Counted from the first letter of the stretch, positions 51,718-61,513 are shown. The stretch is DNA of 64,000 bases from an uncultured Rhizobium sp. (GCA_945952415.1 CAMFIF010000006.1:1-64000), one strand, 5' to 3'. Numbers and translations are program-made. Notes: a model not told the origin generated them from the letters alone.

Positions 51718-52842
51718 TCAATCCCGGCCCTGCACTGCGTCCGCGAGCCGCCGGCAGGCGCCGACGAGGTCCGGCTGTTGCAGCAGCGCGCCGCCCACCA
51801 GATACATGACGTCCGGGCCGTAGGCATCGCGCATGTCGGGGATGCGGTCGAAATTGACGCCGCCGCCCGGTGCCGGCACGATGGGCTTCAGGCCATGGAG
51901 ATCGGCGGCGCAGGCGCGGGCGATCGACTGGCATTCGGCGCGGCTGAAGCCGAAGCGTCCGCCATAATTCGGATAGATCGCCGCATCCGCACCCATCAGC
52001 CGATGCAGCGTGCCGAAGAAGCTGCGATGCGAGAAGCCTGACGTCGGGGAGACCACGTTTGCGCCCGAGAAGGCCGGGTGCGAGACGATCGGCAGGGTGA
52101 AATCCGGATGGGCGGCGAGCGTCCTGACGATGTCGTAGCCGGTCATGGCAGGCGCCAGCATCACGGCGCCGGCGCCCGCTTCCGCGGCCATCAGCGCGCG
52201 CTCGACGATCGCGCCGGCGGGGCCGGTGATGTTGGGCACGAAGCTCGCCCTGCCGCCGGATTTTGCGTTCGCCTCGCCCACGGCATCGACGCAGGCCCTC
52301 AGCCTTTCGGCAAAGGGCGAGGTCTTCTGGTCGACCAGCCCATGATCGTCCTTGACGTAATGCATGCCGCCGAGCGCGAAATCATGGGCAAGGCGTGCGA
52401 GCGCCACGCTCGACAGGCCCACCGGCTTGATCGCCGACATGAGGAGCGGCACGCGGCCGATGCCGGCCCGGGCGCGCAGGCCCTCTATACCGTGGCGGGG
52501 GCCGGGGCAGATCGCGAGAATGCCGGGCGAAAGGCCGATATCCTCCACCTTGATCCCCGGCTTGATCGAGCTGTTCCCGAAGACGATGTTGAGAAGCTGG
52601 AGAAAATCGCCGCCGATATCGTCTTCCGAATAGGAGATGGTGGCGAGAAAGCCGGGCCTGCCTTCGGCGTCCGGCTTCAGATCCTCAAGCCTTCCGAGGA
52701 TCTCGTCTTCCACATAGCCCCCCGGCACCACGTCTCTCGGGATTTCCACGGTCTGTTCGAGCGCGATGTCGAGCGCCCGCTGGCGTGCTTCCTTCTCTTC
52801 CGATGCGATCACCAGATAGGTGACGGTGAAGCGCTCCGCCAT
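51718..52842 (-). CDS. RuBisCO-like protein (type IV)
   Basis: This large-subunit homologue of 374 residues cannot be a carboxylase. The lysine equivalent to K175 is present (SAIKP, K139) and the carbamylation lysine is kept in HYVKDDH (K164), but the metal-ligand Glu is replaced by His167. The loop-6 lysine is also missing (NYGGRFGF). Family members are isomerases, enolases or decarboxylases on sugar phosphates. Here it shares an operon with MtnK and MtnA homologues and a split transketolase, so a ketose 1-phosphate from a 5-modified pentose is the likely substrate. It overlaps the upstream stop (TGATG). Confidence 0.85.
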   Translation of the reverse strand: MAERFTVTYLVIASEEKEARQRALDIALEQTVEIPRDVVPGGYVEDEILGRLEDLKPDAEGRPGFLATISYSEDDIGGDFLQLLNIVFGNSSIKPGIKVEDIGLSPGILAICPGPRHGIEGLRARAGIGRVPLLMSAIKPVGLSSVALARLAHDFALGGMHYVKDDHGLVDQKTSPFAERLRACVDAVGEANAKSGGRASFVPNITGPAGAIVERALMAAEAGAGAVMLAPAMTGYDIVRTLAAHPDFTLPIVSHPAFSGANVVSPTSGFSHRSFFGTLHRLMGADAAIYPNYGGRFGFSRAECQSIARACAADLHGLKPIVPAPGGGVNFDRIPDMRDAYGPDVMYLVGGALLQQPDLVGACRRLADAVQGRD

Positions 52843-53843
52843 CAGAGCGCCTCCGCCTTCTGGGCCGAATGGACCTGATCGAGGCGCACGGCGGCCAGCT
52901 CCTCTTCGGGAATGTCGAGCGGCTTGCCGAGAAGCGTGCCGATGGCGGAGACAAGCGCCCCGGCATCGAGACCGTATTTCTTCATCAGATAGGGCTTGGA
53001 AGCCCCATGCGCGAAGGTGTCGTTGAGACCGAGGCGCTTCAGGCGAAGCCCAAGCCCTTCCTCGGCGAGAATTTCCGCCACCAGCGAGCCGAGCCCGCCG
53101 ACGATGGTGTGATTTTCGAGCGTCACCACGCCCTTCTTGCCGCGCGCGGCCTTCAGAAGGCCCTCGCGGTCGAAGGGTTTCAGGGTGGAGGCGTGGAGAT
53201 GGTGGATGCCGATGCCGCGGGCCTTCAGCGGCTGGGCGGCGCGCAGCGCCTCTTCCGTGCAGACGCCTGACGACACGACGAGGATATCGTCGCCTTCGGA
53301 AAGCGTGCGCAGCCTGTTGAATTCGAAGGGGGTCGAGAAGAGCCGGGGCACCTCGCCGCGCAGGATGCGGACATAGACCGGCCCGTCGATGCTGTCGGCC
53401 ACCTCGAGCACGGTTTCCACCTCGGTCGCGTCGCCGGTTTCGAGGATGGTCATGTTCGGCACGGCGCGCAGCACCGCGATGTCCTCGATCGCCTGATGGG
53501 TGATGCCGCCGGGCGTGGTGATGCCGGGCAGGAAGCCCATGAGGCGCACCTTGCGGTTGGAATAGGCGATGGAATTGATCAGCTGGTCATAGGGCCGCCG
53601 GTAGAGAAAGACCGAGAAGGTGTGGATGAAGGGCCGGAAGCCCTGCATGGCAAGCCCGCCGGCAAAGGAGAGCATGTTCTGCTCGGCCATGCCGAGCGAG
53701 AGGAACTGGTCGGGATGCCGGTCGCGGAAGCCGTCGACCTCGCAGGAGGAGGTGAGGTCCGCCGAAAGGCAGAGCACCTCGGGGCGCGCGGTTGCAAAGG
53801 CCTCGAAGGCTTTCGCATAGGGACGATGAACGATTTCGACCAT
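52842..53843 (-). CDS. Transketolase C-terminal subunit
   Basis: This protein of 333 residues contains the pyrimidine-binding and C-terminal domains of transketolase (FLSLGMAEQNMLSFAGGLAMQGFRPFIHTFSVFLYRRPYDQL, GITHQAIEDIAVLRAVPNM). The N-terminal half is a separate gene 2 bp upstream. Split transketolases occur in apiose catabolism (apulose-4-phosphate transketolase) and other sugar operons. The Glu of the ThDP site is in the GMAEQN stretch. It is co-translated with the RuBisCO-like gene. Confidence 0.86.
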   Translation of the reverse strand: MVEIVHRPYAKAFEAFATARPEVLCLSADLTSSCEVDGFRDRHPDQFLSLGMAEQNMLSFAGGLAMQGFRPFIHTFSVFLYRRPYDQLINSIAYSNRKVRLMGFLPGITTPGGITHQAIEDIAVLRAVPNMTILETGDATEVETVLEVADSIDGPVYVRILRGEVPRLFSTPFEFNRLRTLSEGDDILVVSSGVCTEEALRAAQPLKARGIGIHHLHASTLKPFDREGLLKAARGKKGVVTLENHTIVGGLGSLVAEILAEEGLGLRLKRLGLNDTFAHGASKPYLMKKYGLDAGALVSAIGTLLGKPLDIPEEELAAVRLDQVHSAQKAEAL

Positions 53844-53845
53844 GA

Positions 53846-54781
53846 TCAGGCCCCTTCGATCTGTGCGGGATCAATGCCGAGCTCGGCGGCCAGCGCCGCC
53901 TGCATCTCAAGCCGCTCTTCGGCGCTCTTGAAGCGCACGTAGTGAAGGCGGGGGAACCGCTTCTGGAGGAAATTCATGCCCTGGAAGGGCGATGTATTGG
54001 CGAGGATGACCAGCGGCTTGCCCGCTTCCGCGCTGTTGGCAGCCTGCCTGAGCGCATCGAGATCATGCCCGTCCACCGACCGGCAGGTGACGCCGAAGGA
54101 GGATACGCGGGCGGCGAGATCGCCGAGATCGAGCACGGAGGACATGGCGCCGTCGCATTGTTGCCGGTTTACGTCGACGATGACTCGCAGATTGTTGATG
54201 CCGTGATAGGAGATGGCCGCGAGGCACTCCCAGGTCTGCCCCTCCTGGAACTCGCCGTCCGACATGTAGACCCAGACCTTGCCGGGCTCCTGCCGGCGCT
54301 TGCGCGTCCAGGCGACACCCGCCGCCATGGAAAGCCCCTGCGCCAGCGAGCCGGTGGTCACTTCCATGCCGGGGCTGTGCTCGGCCCCGATCATCTCCAC
54401 CGATCCGCCGTCCTTGTTGAAATGGTCGAGCGCGTTCTCGTCCATCCGGCCCGTCTCGATGAGGGCGGAATAGATGACGAGCGCGTAATGGGCGGGCGAG
54501 ATGAAGAAGCGGTCATAGTCCGGCGCGAAGGGCCCGTGATAGCCAGCCCCCGTGAAGGCATCCGGATTGTGGGCCGAGGGTACGCCCCGGAAGGGCAGCG
54601 GCACCTTCGGCAGTGTCGGCGCACCCAGCGTCAGGAACTCGTTGTAGAGAAGGGCAAGGCTTTCTGCCGCCGAGCAGGCCTGGCTCAGATAGCCGCCATT
54701 GTGCTTCATCGTGTGGAAGAAGACGCGCCGGCGGATGCCGAGCGCGATATCCTCGGTGGTCTTTTCATTGGTGAGGGTCAT
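53846..54781 (-). CDS. Transketolase N-terminal subunit (ThDP-binding)
   Basis: This protein of 311 residues holds the pyrophosphate half of a ThDP enzyme. The cofactor motif begins at S174-D-G (MSDGEFQEGQTWE) and ends near N205 (VDVNRQQ), the first residue being Ser where Gly is more usual. GAEHSPGMEVTTGSLAQGLSMAAGVA is the preceding consensus. With the next gene it forms one functional transketolase. It follows mtnA after 5 bp. Confidence 0.86.
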   Translation of the reverse strand: MTLTNEKTTEDIALGIRRRVFFHTMKHNGGYLSQACSAAESLALLYNEFLTLGAPTLPKVPLPFRGVPSAHNPDAFTGAGYHGPFAPDYDRFFISPAHYALVIYSALIETGRMDENALDHFNKDGGSVEMIGAEHSPGMEVTTGSLAQGLSMAAGVAWTRKRRQEPGKVWVYMSDGEFQEGQTWECLAAISYHGINNLRVIVDVNRQQCDGAMSSVLDLGDLAARVSSFGVTCRSVDGHDLDALRQAANSAEAGKPLVILANTSPFQGMNFLQKRFPRLHYVRFKSAEERLEMQAALAAELGIDPAQIEGA

Positions 54782-54786
54782 GGGTC

Positions 54787-55881
54787 TCAGCTCCGCTCCG
54801 GAAAGAGCGCCTTCAGGCCTTCCTCGGAAGGGGTTGCAATGCCGCGTTCGGTGATGAGGCCGGTGATGAGGCGCGCCGGCGTCACGTCGAAGGCGGGGTT
54901 GGCGGCAGGGCTGCCATCCGGCGAGATGCGCACCGTGGTGATGGAGCCATCGGCAAGGCGGCCCTGCACATAGCTCACCTCGTCGCTGTTGCGCTCCTCG
55001 ATGGGGATCTCCTTCACCCCGTCATGCACGGTCCAGTCGATGGTGGGGGAGGGGAGCGCCACGTAGAAGGGCACGCCGTTGTCGCGGGCGGCCAGCGCCT
55101 TCAGATAGGTGCCGATCTTGTTGCAGACATCGCCGCGGGCAGTCGTCCGGTCGGTGCCGACGATCACCATGTCCACGTCACCATGCTGCATCAGGTGGCC
55201 GCCGGCATTGTCGACGACGAGCGTGTGCGGCACGCCGTGGCCGTTCATCTCCCAGGCGGTGAGCTGCGCACCCTGGTTTCGGGGCCGGGTCTCGTCCACA
55301 TAGACATGAACAGGGATGCCCTCTTCCGTTGCCAGATAGATGGGCGCGGTGGCGGTGCCGTAATCGACCGTCGCCAGCCAACCGGCATTGCAGTGGGTGA
55401 GGATGTTGACAGGCTCGCCGGGCTTCTTGGTCGCCGCGATCCTGCGGATCACGTCGAGACCGTTTCGGCCGATGGAGCGGTTCAGCTCCACATCCTCGTC
55501 GGCAATCGCGGCGGCGCGCAGATAGGCGGCCTCGGCGCGCCTGTCCGCGGCGATCGGGCGGAGATAGTCGCGCATGGCATTCAGCGCCCAGCGCAGGTTG
55601 ATCGCGGTCGGGCGGGTTTCGTTGAGCTCGTCCCAGACCTTGTCCAGATGGGCATCGGACGGGTCGGCGCGCATGGCGATCGCCACGCCATAGGCGGCGG
55701 TGACGCCGATCAGCGGCGCGCCGCGCACCCACATGTCGCGAATGGCGACGGCGACGTCATCGACCGTCTTCAGGGTCACCACGCGAAAATCGTGCGGCAG
55801 CCAGCGCTGGTCGATGATGTCGACGGAGATGCCGTCCTCGTTGACCCAGATGGTGCGGTAGTGGCGGTTTCCGACCTTCAA
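54787..55881 (-). CDS. mtnA: Methylthioribose-1-phosphate isomerase homologue
   Basis: This isomerase of 364 residues converts 5-methylthioribose 1-phosphate (or 5-deoxyribose 1-phosphate) to the ribulose form. The active-site Cys164 is in LTHCNAG and Asp244 in [24 protein letters not shown] is conserved near the N-terminus. The frame starts with TTG at 55881, overlapping the mtnK stop as TTGA, with AAGGAGG 7 bases upstream, so TTG is well supported. No mtnB, mtnC or mtnD gene is in the window, so the classical methionine salvage route is not shown here. Confidence 0.85.
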   Translation of the reverse strand: MKVGNRHYRTIWVNEDGISVDIIDQRWLPHDFRVVTLKTVDDVAVAIRDMWVRGAPLIGVTAAYGVAIAMRADPSDAHLDKVWDELNETRPTAINLRWALNAMRDYLRPIAADRRAEAAYLRAAAIADEDVELNRSIGRNGLDVIRRIAATKKPGEPVNILTHCNAGWLATVDYGTATAPIYLATEEGIPVHVYVDETRPRNQGAQLTAWEMNGHGVPHTLVVDNAGGHLMQHGDVDMVIVGTDRTTARGDVCNKIGTYLKALAARDNGVPFYVALPSPTIDWTVHDGVKEIPIEERNSDEVSYVQGRLADGSITTVRISPDGSPAANPAFDVTPARLITGLITERGIATPSEEGLKALFPERS

Positions 55882-57146
55882 GACAGGGCCTCCTTTTCCA
55901 AGAGTTCGGCAGTGGCGCGGATATCCGCGAGGCTGTGAATGCTGCGGCGGTTGACGGCGAGATGGCGGCCGAGCTTCAGCGCCTTCCTCTCGCAGGCGGC
56001 GCGTCGGCCCGTATCCGCGATCGTTTCGAAATCCGCATTATGGGCGAGGCCGAGGATGCGGCGATGCATCTCCACACCGGCAAAGCCCAGCATGTCGGTC
56101 CAGATATCGGCGATCACGCCGTTCAGCGCCTGTTCGGATGCCAGCGGATCGCCACGCTTCTCGAAGAGGCTTGCCTGATAGAGGATGCCCTTGCGCTCCG
56201 TGCGCCAGAGATGGGCGAATTCCGTGCGGAAGGTCGCCCAGATTTCCTCGATCACATCGAGCAGCCAGCCGCGCATCGCGTCGCGCTCGCCCTTCGCGGT
56301 CTCGTGGCCGGACTGGGAGAAATAGCTCATCCAGAAATTGGCAAGCAGCATGCCGACATCGAAGGCCATCGGGCCGTAGAAGGCGAATTCCGGATCGATG
56401 ACGCGGGTATTCTCCGCCGTCACCATGACCGAGCCGGTGTGCAGGTCCCCATGGAGCAGGGTTTCGGCCGAAGCGGCGAACTTGTGCTTCATGATCTGGG
56501 CCGTAACCTTCATGTCCCGGTCGGCGCGCAAGTCCGCGACGATGTCGTCGAGCTCCGGCGTATGGCGGTTCAGTTCCGCCTCGAAATAGGGGTCGGAGAA
56601 GACGAGGTTCTCGGTGATGTCGCAAAGCTCGACATTGTCGGCAAAGAGTGCCAGATCCTCCTTGCGGGCCCGTGCCTCCATGGAAAGATCCGAGCCGCGG
56701 AACAGCGTGCGGGCGAGGAAGAGCCCGAGATCGCGGCCGATCTTCGGCAGCTGCCGGCCCTCGATCAGTGCCCGGCGGAGAATCATGTGCGGGGTGAGAT
56801 ACTCCATCACGATGATCGCCTGCGTGCCGTCGAAATGGTAGATTTCCGGCACCATGCCCGGATCGCGCGCCGCCTGGCGGGTCAGCGCGTGATATTCGAA
56901 GAAGGAGCGCTTGAGCGGCAGCGGCCAGCTTTCGCCGACGAGCCGCACATAGGGCAGCGCCTGCTTGACCACCGCCGCACCCGCCGTGCCTTCCACGATG
57001 AAGACGAGATTGAGATTGCCGTCGCCGACCTCGCGCACCGACCAGCGGCCCGAATCGGGGCCGATCTTCGCCTGCAGCACGGCATTGCTGCCCAGACGGG
57101 CCGGGAGCGTTTCGGGTGTCAGGGCTTGGAACGTCTGGCTGTCCAT
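55878..57146 (-). CDS. mtnK: Methylthioribose kinase homologue
   Basis: This kinase of 422 residues phosphorylates C1 of methylthioribose with ATP. The kinase-like fold is shown by [13 protein letters not shown] at the N-terminus, the catalytic [11 protein letters not shown] and the metal-binding [13 protein letters not shown]. The start at 57146 follows GAGGAGGAG; an upstream in-frame ATG at 57206 is less likely. It is the first gene of the leftward operon, divergent from the ABC transporter. 5-Deoxyribose or another 5-substituted ribose is also a possible substrate. Confidence 0.86.
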   Translation of the reverse strand: MDSQTFQALTPETLPARLGSNAVLQAKIGPDSGRWSVREVGDGNLNLVFIVEGTAGAAVVKQALPYVRLVGESWPLPLKRSFFEYHALTRQAARDPGMVPEIYHFDGTQAIIVMEYLTPHMILRRALIEGRQLPKIGRDLGLFLARTLFRGSDLSMEARARKEDLALFADNVELCDITENLVFSDPYFEAELNRHTPELDDIVADLRADRDMKVTAQIMKHKFAASAETLLHGDLHTGSVMVTAENTRVIDPEFAFYGPMAFDVGMLLANFWMSYFSQSGHETAKGERDAMRGWLLDVIEEIWATFRTEFAHLWRTERKGILYQASLFEKRGDPLASEQALNGVIADIWTDMLGFAGVEMHRRILGLAHNADFETIADTGRRAACERKALKLGRHLAVNRRSIHSLADIRATAELLEKEALS

Positions 57147-57224
57147 GAACTCCTCCTCATGCGCGGGGTCCGGCCTCCACCGGGCCCGATCCGGGTGATT
57201 TTTCATGAGCTAAATCCGCAGGCT

Positions 57225-57253
57225 GTCAAATGTCAAGGCCATTGACATTTGAC
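57225..57253. promoter_or_regulatory. 12-bp-arm operator shared by divergent promoters
   Basis: GTCAAATGTCAA (57225-57236) and TTGACATTTGAC (57242-57253) are perfect inverted copies with a 5-bp spacer. Each strand reads TTGACA as a -35 box, with TTAGCT (minus strand) or CTAACC (plus strand) 17 bp further as -10. Binding of a regulator here would control mtnK and the ABC transporter together. The SorC-type regulator near 63.6 kb is the best candidate. Confidence 0.65.
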
Positions 57254-57292
57254 GGAATGCTGTCCTAACCTGCCAGTCATGGGGAGGAGATC

Positions 57293-58819
57293 ATGGGCGA
57301 TCAAGCTGTGTTTCGCATTGCGGGGGTGTTGAAATCCTTCGGGGCCGTGCCGGTCTTGAGGGGTGTCGATCTCGATTTGCGGGCAGGCGCCGTGACCGTG
57401 CTGATGGGCGCGAACGGGGCCGGCAAGTCGACGCTCGTGCGGATTCTCTCCGGTGTCTATCCCCGTGACGCAGGCACCATCACGCTCTCCGGCGCGGCCT
57501 TCGAACCGGCAAGCCCGGCGGACGCGATCCGCTCCGGCGTGGTGACGGTCCACCAGAACATCAATGACGGTGTCGTTGCCGATCTGGATGTCGCGACCAA
57601 CCTCACCCTCGACCGGCTGTCCGGCAAGGGCGCGCGGCTCTTCTTCAATCCGCGCCGGGTGCGCCGCCAGGCGGCCGCCGTCGCCTCGCAGATGGGCCTC
57701 GACATCGATCTCTCCGCCTCCGTCGCCGATCTCACACTGGCCGACCGGCAGATGGTGGCGATTGCGCGCGCCATGGCGCACGAGCCGAAGGTGCTGATCC
57801 TCGACGAGCCCACCTCCTCGCTTTCGAGCGCCGAGGCCGAGCGGCTCTTTGCGCTGGTCGAGCGGCTGAAGGCCCGGGGCGTCGCGATCCTCTATATTTC
57901 CCACCGCATGTCCGATATCCGGCGCCTCGCCGACAGCATCGTCTCGCTCCGCGATGGCCGCATCACCGGCCGCTTCGAGGGGGCGGAGCTGGATTATCAG
58001 GGCGCGGTCAACGCCATGCTCGGCCAGCAGGTGACGCACAGCACCGTTGTTGTGGCCGACAGTTCCTCGGTGATCTTCCGGGCGGACGAGCTGAAGCTCA
58101 CGCCCTCTTCCCGGCCCTTCAGCCTGGCGCTCGGCGATGGCGAGATCGTCGCCGTAACCGGCCTTGTCGGCGTCGGCAAGACCGCGCTGGCCGAAACGCT
58201 GTTCGGCGCGCGCCAGCCGGTTGCGGGCCGGATGAGCCTCGACGGCCGGGCCTATGCACCCGCTTCGCCCCGCCAGGCCATTGCCGGTGGCGTCTTCCTC
58301 GTGGCCAAGGATCGTGCGACGAGCGGGATCGTTGCCGACTTCAACCTCTATGAAAATGTCAGCCTGCCCTTCCTGCCGCGCTATTCCAGCGCCTCCGTGC
58401 TGAACCGCCGCGCCGAGCGCAGCGTCGCCCGCCGCCAGATCGCCGATCTTGGCATCGTCTGCCGCGGCGAGCGCGACGAGATGTCGACGCTGTCCGGCGG
58501 CAACCAGCAGAAGGTCATGGTCGGGCGCTGGCTCTCCCAGCCCTCGCGGCTGCTGATCCTCGACGAACCCTTCCAGGGCGTCGACATCGCGGCGCGCCGC
58601 GACATCGGCAACAAGCTTCGCCAGTCGGCCTCCGGCCGGGCCACCATCGTCTTCCTCACGGAACTCGACGAGGCCTTCGAGGTCGCCGACCGCATCCTCG
58701 TCATGTCGGAACACACGATCACAGGCGAGCACCGCAACGACCGAATCGACATGGACCGCCTGCTGGCCGAAATCGCCGGCCGGTCCGCCGATACCATGAG
58801 GACACGAGACGCATCATGA
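57293..58819 (+). CDS. Ribose-type sugar ABC transporter ATPase
   Basis: This is a two-cassette ATPase of 508 residues of the RbsA/MglA type. The first cassette has Walker A GANGAGKST and LILDEPTSSLS. The second has GVGKTAL as a changed Walker A and LSGGNQQKVMVGRWL with LILDEPFQGVD. It energises uptake of a pentose or related sugar. It follows the shared operator and overlaps the permease start by 4 bp. GAGGAG precedes the ATG. Confidence 0.88.
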   Translation: MGDQAVFRIAGVLKSFGAVPVLRGVDLDLRAGAVTVLMGANGAGKSTLVRILSGVYPRDAGTITLSGAAFEPASPADAIRSGVVTVHQNINDGVVADLDVATNLTLDRLSGKGARLFFNPRRVRRQAAAVASQMGLDIDLSASVADLTLADRQMVAIARAMAHEPKVLILDEPTSSLSSAEAERLFALVERLKARGVAILYISHRMSDIRRLADSIVSLRDGRITGRFEGAELDYQGAVNAMLGQQVTHSTVVVADSSSVIFRADELKLTPSSRPFSLALGDGEIVAVTGLVGVGKTALAETLFGARQPVAGRMSLDGRAYAPASPRQAIAGGVFLVAKDRATSGIVADFNLYENVSLPFLPRYSSASVLNRRAERSVARRQIADLGIVCRGERDEMSTLSGGNQQKVMVGRWLSQPSRLLILDEPFQGVDIAARRDIGNKLRQSASGRATIVFLTELDEAFEVADRILVMSEHTITGEHRNDRIDMDRLLAEIAGRSADTMRTRDAS

Positions 58820-59862
58820 GCACTGACATCGACAAGACGGCAGCGGCGCCGGCCACCGCACGGGCGATGGGGCCGAGGGACATCCTGATCCGCTACGGTT
58901 TCCTCGTGCTGCTCCTCGGCATGATCCTGTTCTTCTCGGTGACGACCTCGGGCTTCGCCTCGCCGCAGAGCGCCGTCTTCATCCTGCAATCGGTCTCGAT
59001 CACGGGCATCCTCGCGCTCGGCGTAACCGCGACGCTCGTGGTCGGCGGGTTCGACCTTTCCATCGGCTCGGTCGCGACGACCGCCATGATGGCATCTTCC
59101 TATGTGATGGTGATCATGGGCGGCGATGCGCTGACGGCGGCGCTCGTCTGCATTGCCATCGGCGTCATCGTCGGCCTTATCAACGGCGTGCTGATCGTCT
59201 ACATGCGCGTGCCCGACCTGCTCGCCACGCTTGGCATGATGTTCCTGCTCGTCGGCCTGCAGCGCATTCCGACCGAGGGGCGCTCCATCGCGACGGGCAT
59301 GACGCTGCCCGACGGCTCGACCGCTTCCGGCGCCTTCAGCCCGGCCTTCCTGGCGCTTGGCCGCCACCGCTTCGATTTCATCCTGCCGAACCTGCTGCCG
59401 GTCTCGGTGGTGGTGCTGATCGTGCTTGCCATCCTCATCTGGTTCTTCCTCGAATACACCCGCTTCGGCCGGATGATGTATGCGGTGGGCTCGAACGAGC
59501 GGGCGGCCGGCCTCGCCGGCGCACCCGTCAACAGCTACAAGATCGCGGCCTATGTGATCTCGGGCGTCTTTGCCTCCATCGGCGGCATCCTGCTCGCCGC
59601 CCGCCTCGGGCGCGGCGATATCGCGTCGGGCAACAACCTGCTGCTCGATTCCGTCGCGGCTGCCCTCATCGGCTTTGCCGTGCTCGGTGCGGCCAAGCCC
59701 AATGCCTATGGAACCGCCATCGGCGCGCTCTTCGTCGGCACCCTCCTGCAGGGACTGACCATGATGAACGCGCCCTACTACACCCAGGATTTCGTCAAGG
59801 GCGCCGTCCTTGTCATTGCCCTGGTCTTCACCTTCGCCTTCTCGAGAAAGGCCAAGCGCTGA
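58816..59862 (+). CDS. Ribose-type sugar ABC transporter permease
   Basis: This RbsC-type permease of 348 residues has about eight helices. ILALGVTATLVVGGFDLSIGSVATTAMM is the family signature. TRFGRMMYAVGSNERAAGLAGAPVNSYKIAAYVISG is the conserved ATPase-contact loop. It is translated with the ATPase and supplies the single permease of the system, probably as a homodimer. Confidence 0.88.
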   Translation: MSTDIDKTAAAPATARAMGPRDILIRYGFLVLLLGMILFFSVTTSGFASPQSAVFILQSVSITGILALGVTATLVVGGFDLSIGSVATTAMMASSYVMVIMGGDALTAALVCIAIGVIVGLINGVLIVYMRVPDLLATLGMMFLLVGLQRIPTEGRSIATGMTLPDGSTASGAFSPAFLALGRHRFDFILPNLLPVSVVVLIVLAILIWFFLEYTRFGRMMYAVGSNERAAGLAGAPVNSYKIAAYVISGVFASIGGILLAARLGRGDIASGNNLLLDSVAAALIGFAVLGAAKPNAYGTAIGALFVGTLLQGLTMMNAPYYTQDFVKGAVLVIALVFTFAFSRKAKR

Positions 59863-59931
59863 GCGCCGCAAGGCCCGGCGGACAGATACCCGATTGAAAC
59901 GACTTCATTCTTTAACCGGAGGAGAACGAGA

Positions 59932-60975
59932 ATGACGATCACCCGCAGACTGCTCGGCAAGATGGCCCTTGGCCTCGCCGCCACCGCAAGCTTCGGCCTG
60001 CCGGCCTTTGCCGCCGACATGCCGAAGCCCTTCGACAAGCCCGGCGAGGTGAAGATCGCGCTGGTGCGCTATCTCTCGACCGGCGACTTCTTCCAGTCCT
60101 ACCTGGCCGGCGTGGAAGCCCAGGCCAAGGCGCTCGGCGTCGAGCTGCAGGTGCTCGACAGCCGCCAGGATGCCGCGCTTCAGGCCGACATGGTCGATCA
60201 GGCCATCGCGCTCGGCGTCAAGGGCATCATCATCCAGCACGGCCTGACCGAAAGCATGAAGGAAGCCGCCCAGCGCGCCGTCGATGCGGGCATCAAGGTC
60301 GTCGCCTTCGACGTCAATGTCGAGAACGACAAGATCCCGCAGATCGAGCAGTCCGACCGCGACCTCGCCCGTCTGGCGCTGGAACAGGCGATCAAGGACA
60401 ATGGCGAGAGCTTCAAGGCCGGCTATGTCTATGTCGCGGGCATCGCGCCGCTTGACCGCCGCGACGAGACCTGGAAGGAATTCAAAAAGAAGTATTCCGG
60501 CATCGAGGAAGTCGCCCAGTTCGGTACGATGGATAACCCGATCGCCAACTCGGTCGCCAACCAGGCCCGCTCGGTGGTCTCCGCCCATCCCGACATTTCG
60601 GTCATGTTCGCCCCCTATGACGAATTCGCCAAGGGCGTGAAGATCGCCGTCGATGAGGCCGGCCTCTCCTCGAACGTCAAGATCTACTCGGCCGACATCT
60701 CCACGTCCGATATTGCCGCCATGCGCGAACCGGGCTCGGCCTGGGCCGCCACCGCTGCCACCAACCCGGCCGTGGTCGGTCAGGTCTCCGTCCGGGCGCT
60801 TGCCATGCTGCTCGCCGGCGAAGATCCGGGCCACAACGTCATCGTGCCCCCGACGCTGATCACCCAGAAGGACCTGAACGATCAGGACATCAAGAACATG
60901 GAAGAACTCGGCGCCAAGCTGCCCCAGTTCGCCCATGCCGACGTGGCCATGCCCGCCTGGATGCCCAAGCCCTGA
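59932..60975 (+). CDS. Ribose-type sugar ABC transporter substrate-binding protein
   Basis: This is a periplasmic binding protein of 347 residues of the RbsB-like fold. A signal peptide ends near residue 27 (MALGLAATASFGLPAFAADM). KIALVRYLSTGDFFQSYLAGVEAQAKALGVELQVLDSRQD is the family start. The ligand is inferred to be 5-methylthioribose, 5-deoxyribose or another pentose derivative from the adjacent MtnK. GGAGGAGAACGAG precedes the ATG. A terminator follows. Confidence 0.86.
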   Translation: MTITRRLLGKMALGLAATASFGLPAFAADMPKPFDKPGEVKIALVRYLSTGDFFQSYLAGVEAQAKALGVELQVLDSRQDAALQADMVDQAIALGVKGIIIQHGLTESMKEAAQRAVDAGIKVVAFDVNVENDKIPQIEQSDRDLARLALEQAIKDNGESFKAGYVYVAGIAPLDRRDETWKEFKKKYSGIEEVAQFGTMDNPIANSVANQARSVVSAHPDISVMFAPYDEFAKGVKIAVDEAGLSSNVKIYSADISTSDIAAMREPGSAWAATAATNPAVVGQVSVRALAMLLAGEDPGHNVIVPPTLITQKDLNDQDIKNMEELGAKLPQFAHADVAMPAWMPKP

Positions 60976-61003
60976 TATTCTCCTCCCGGAGCTTGACGAC
61001 GAA

Positions 61004-61030
61004 GGCGGCCTGGTAACGGGCCGTCTTTTT
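61004..61030 (+). terminator. Terminator after the sugar ABC operon
   Basis: GGCGGCC (61004-61010) pairs imperfectly with GGGCCGTC (61018-61025), and TTTTT follows at 61026-61030. It lies 28 bp after the binding-protein stop. Confidence 0.6.
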
Positions 61031-61105
61031 CTTTCGGGTGGGGGCGGATGCCGACCGCCACTCGCTCTCTCGGCTTCGCCGGGTTTGGGTAGGTCGGGGT
61101 TGGCG

Positions 61106-61480
61106 TATGCCGACACTACCCCCTCTGCCCTGCCGGGCATCTCCCCCCGCATCCGGAGCAGCTGCGCTGCCCGTGGGGGGAGATTGGGAACTGAGTATGC
61201 TGCACCGCACCCCCCTCTGTCGGCTACCGCCGACATCTCCCCCTCAAGGGGGGAGATCAAGCGGGCGTTTTTATTCCGTCAAACAATCAGCGTCGCATCC
61301 GCAGAAACGGTGGCGTGGACTTCCAAGATAAGCGGCATCCCGATCTCCCCCCTTGTGGGGGAGATGCCCGGCAGGGCAGAGGGGGGTAGGTGTCGGCATA
61401 CTCGACCCGTGATCTCCCCCTCACGGGTAGTGAAGCTGCTCCGTATGCGGGGGATATGTCGGCATACGCCGACATATGGG
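61106..61480. repeat. Mosaic of intergenic palindromes
   Basis: No gene is supported in 60976-61513. The block has a long inverted pair (copy A near 61106-61147, copy C near 61348-61402, sharing the same CCCTCTGCCCTGCCGGGC core). A second element (61207-61257) has a TGTCGG stem and an ATCTCCCCC / GGGGGAGAT stem, with a T-run at about 61268. A perfect ATATGTCGGC-ATAC-GCCGACATAT palindrome lies at 61454-61477. This is the pattern of rhizobial RIME-type repeats. Confidence 0.65.
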
Positions 61481-61513
61481 GGTACCCATCCGCATACCCG
61501 GTGCCCGCTCTCC

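Noticed and set aside
51718..52842. Functional RuBisCO for CO2 fixation
   Set aside because: The metal-ligand Glu is His and the loop-6 lysine is missing; no phosphoribulokinase or small subunit is present.
61106..61480. CRISPR array
   Set aside because: The repeats are palindromic, uneven in length and in both orientations, without regular spacers, and no cas gene is near.
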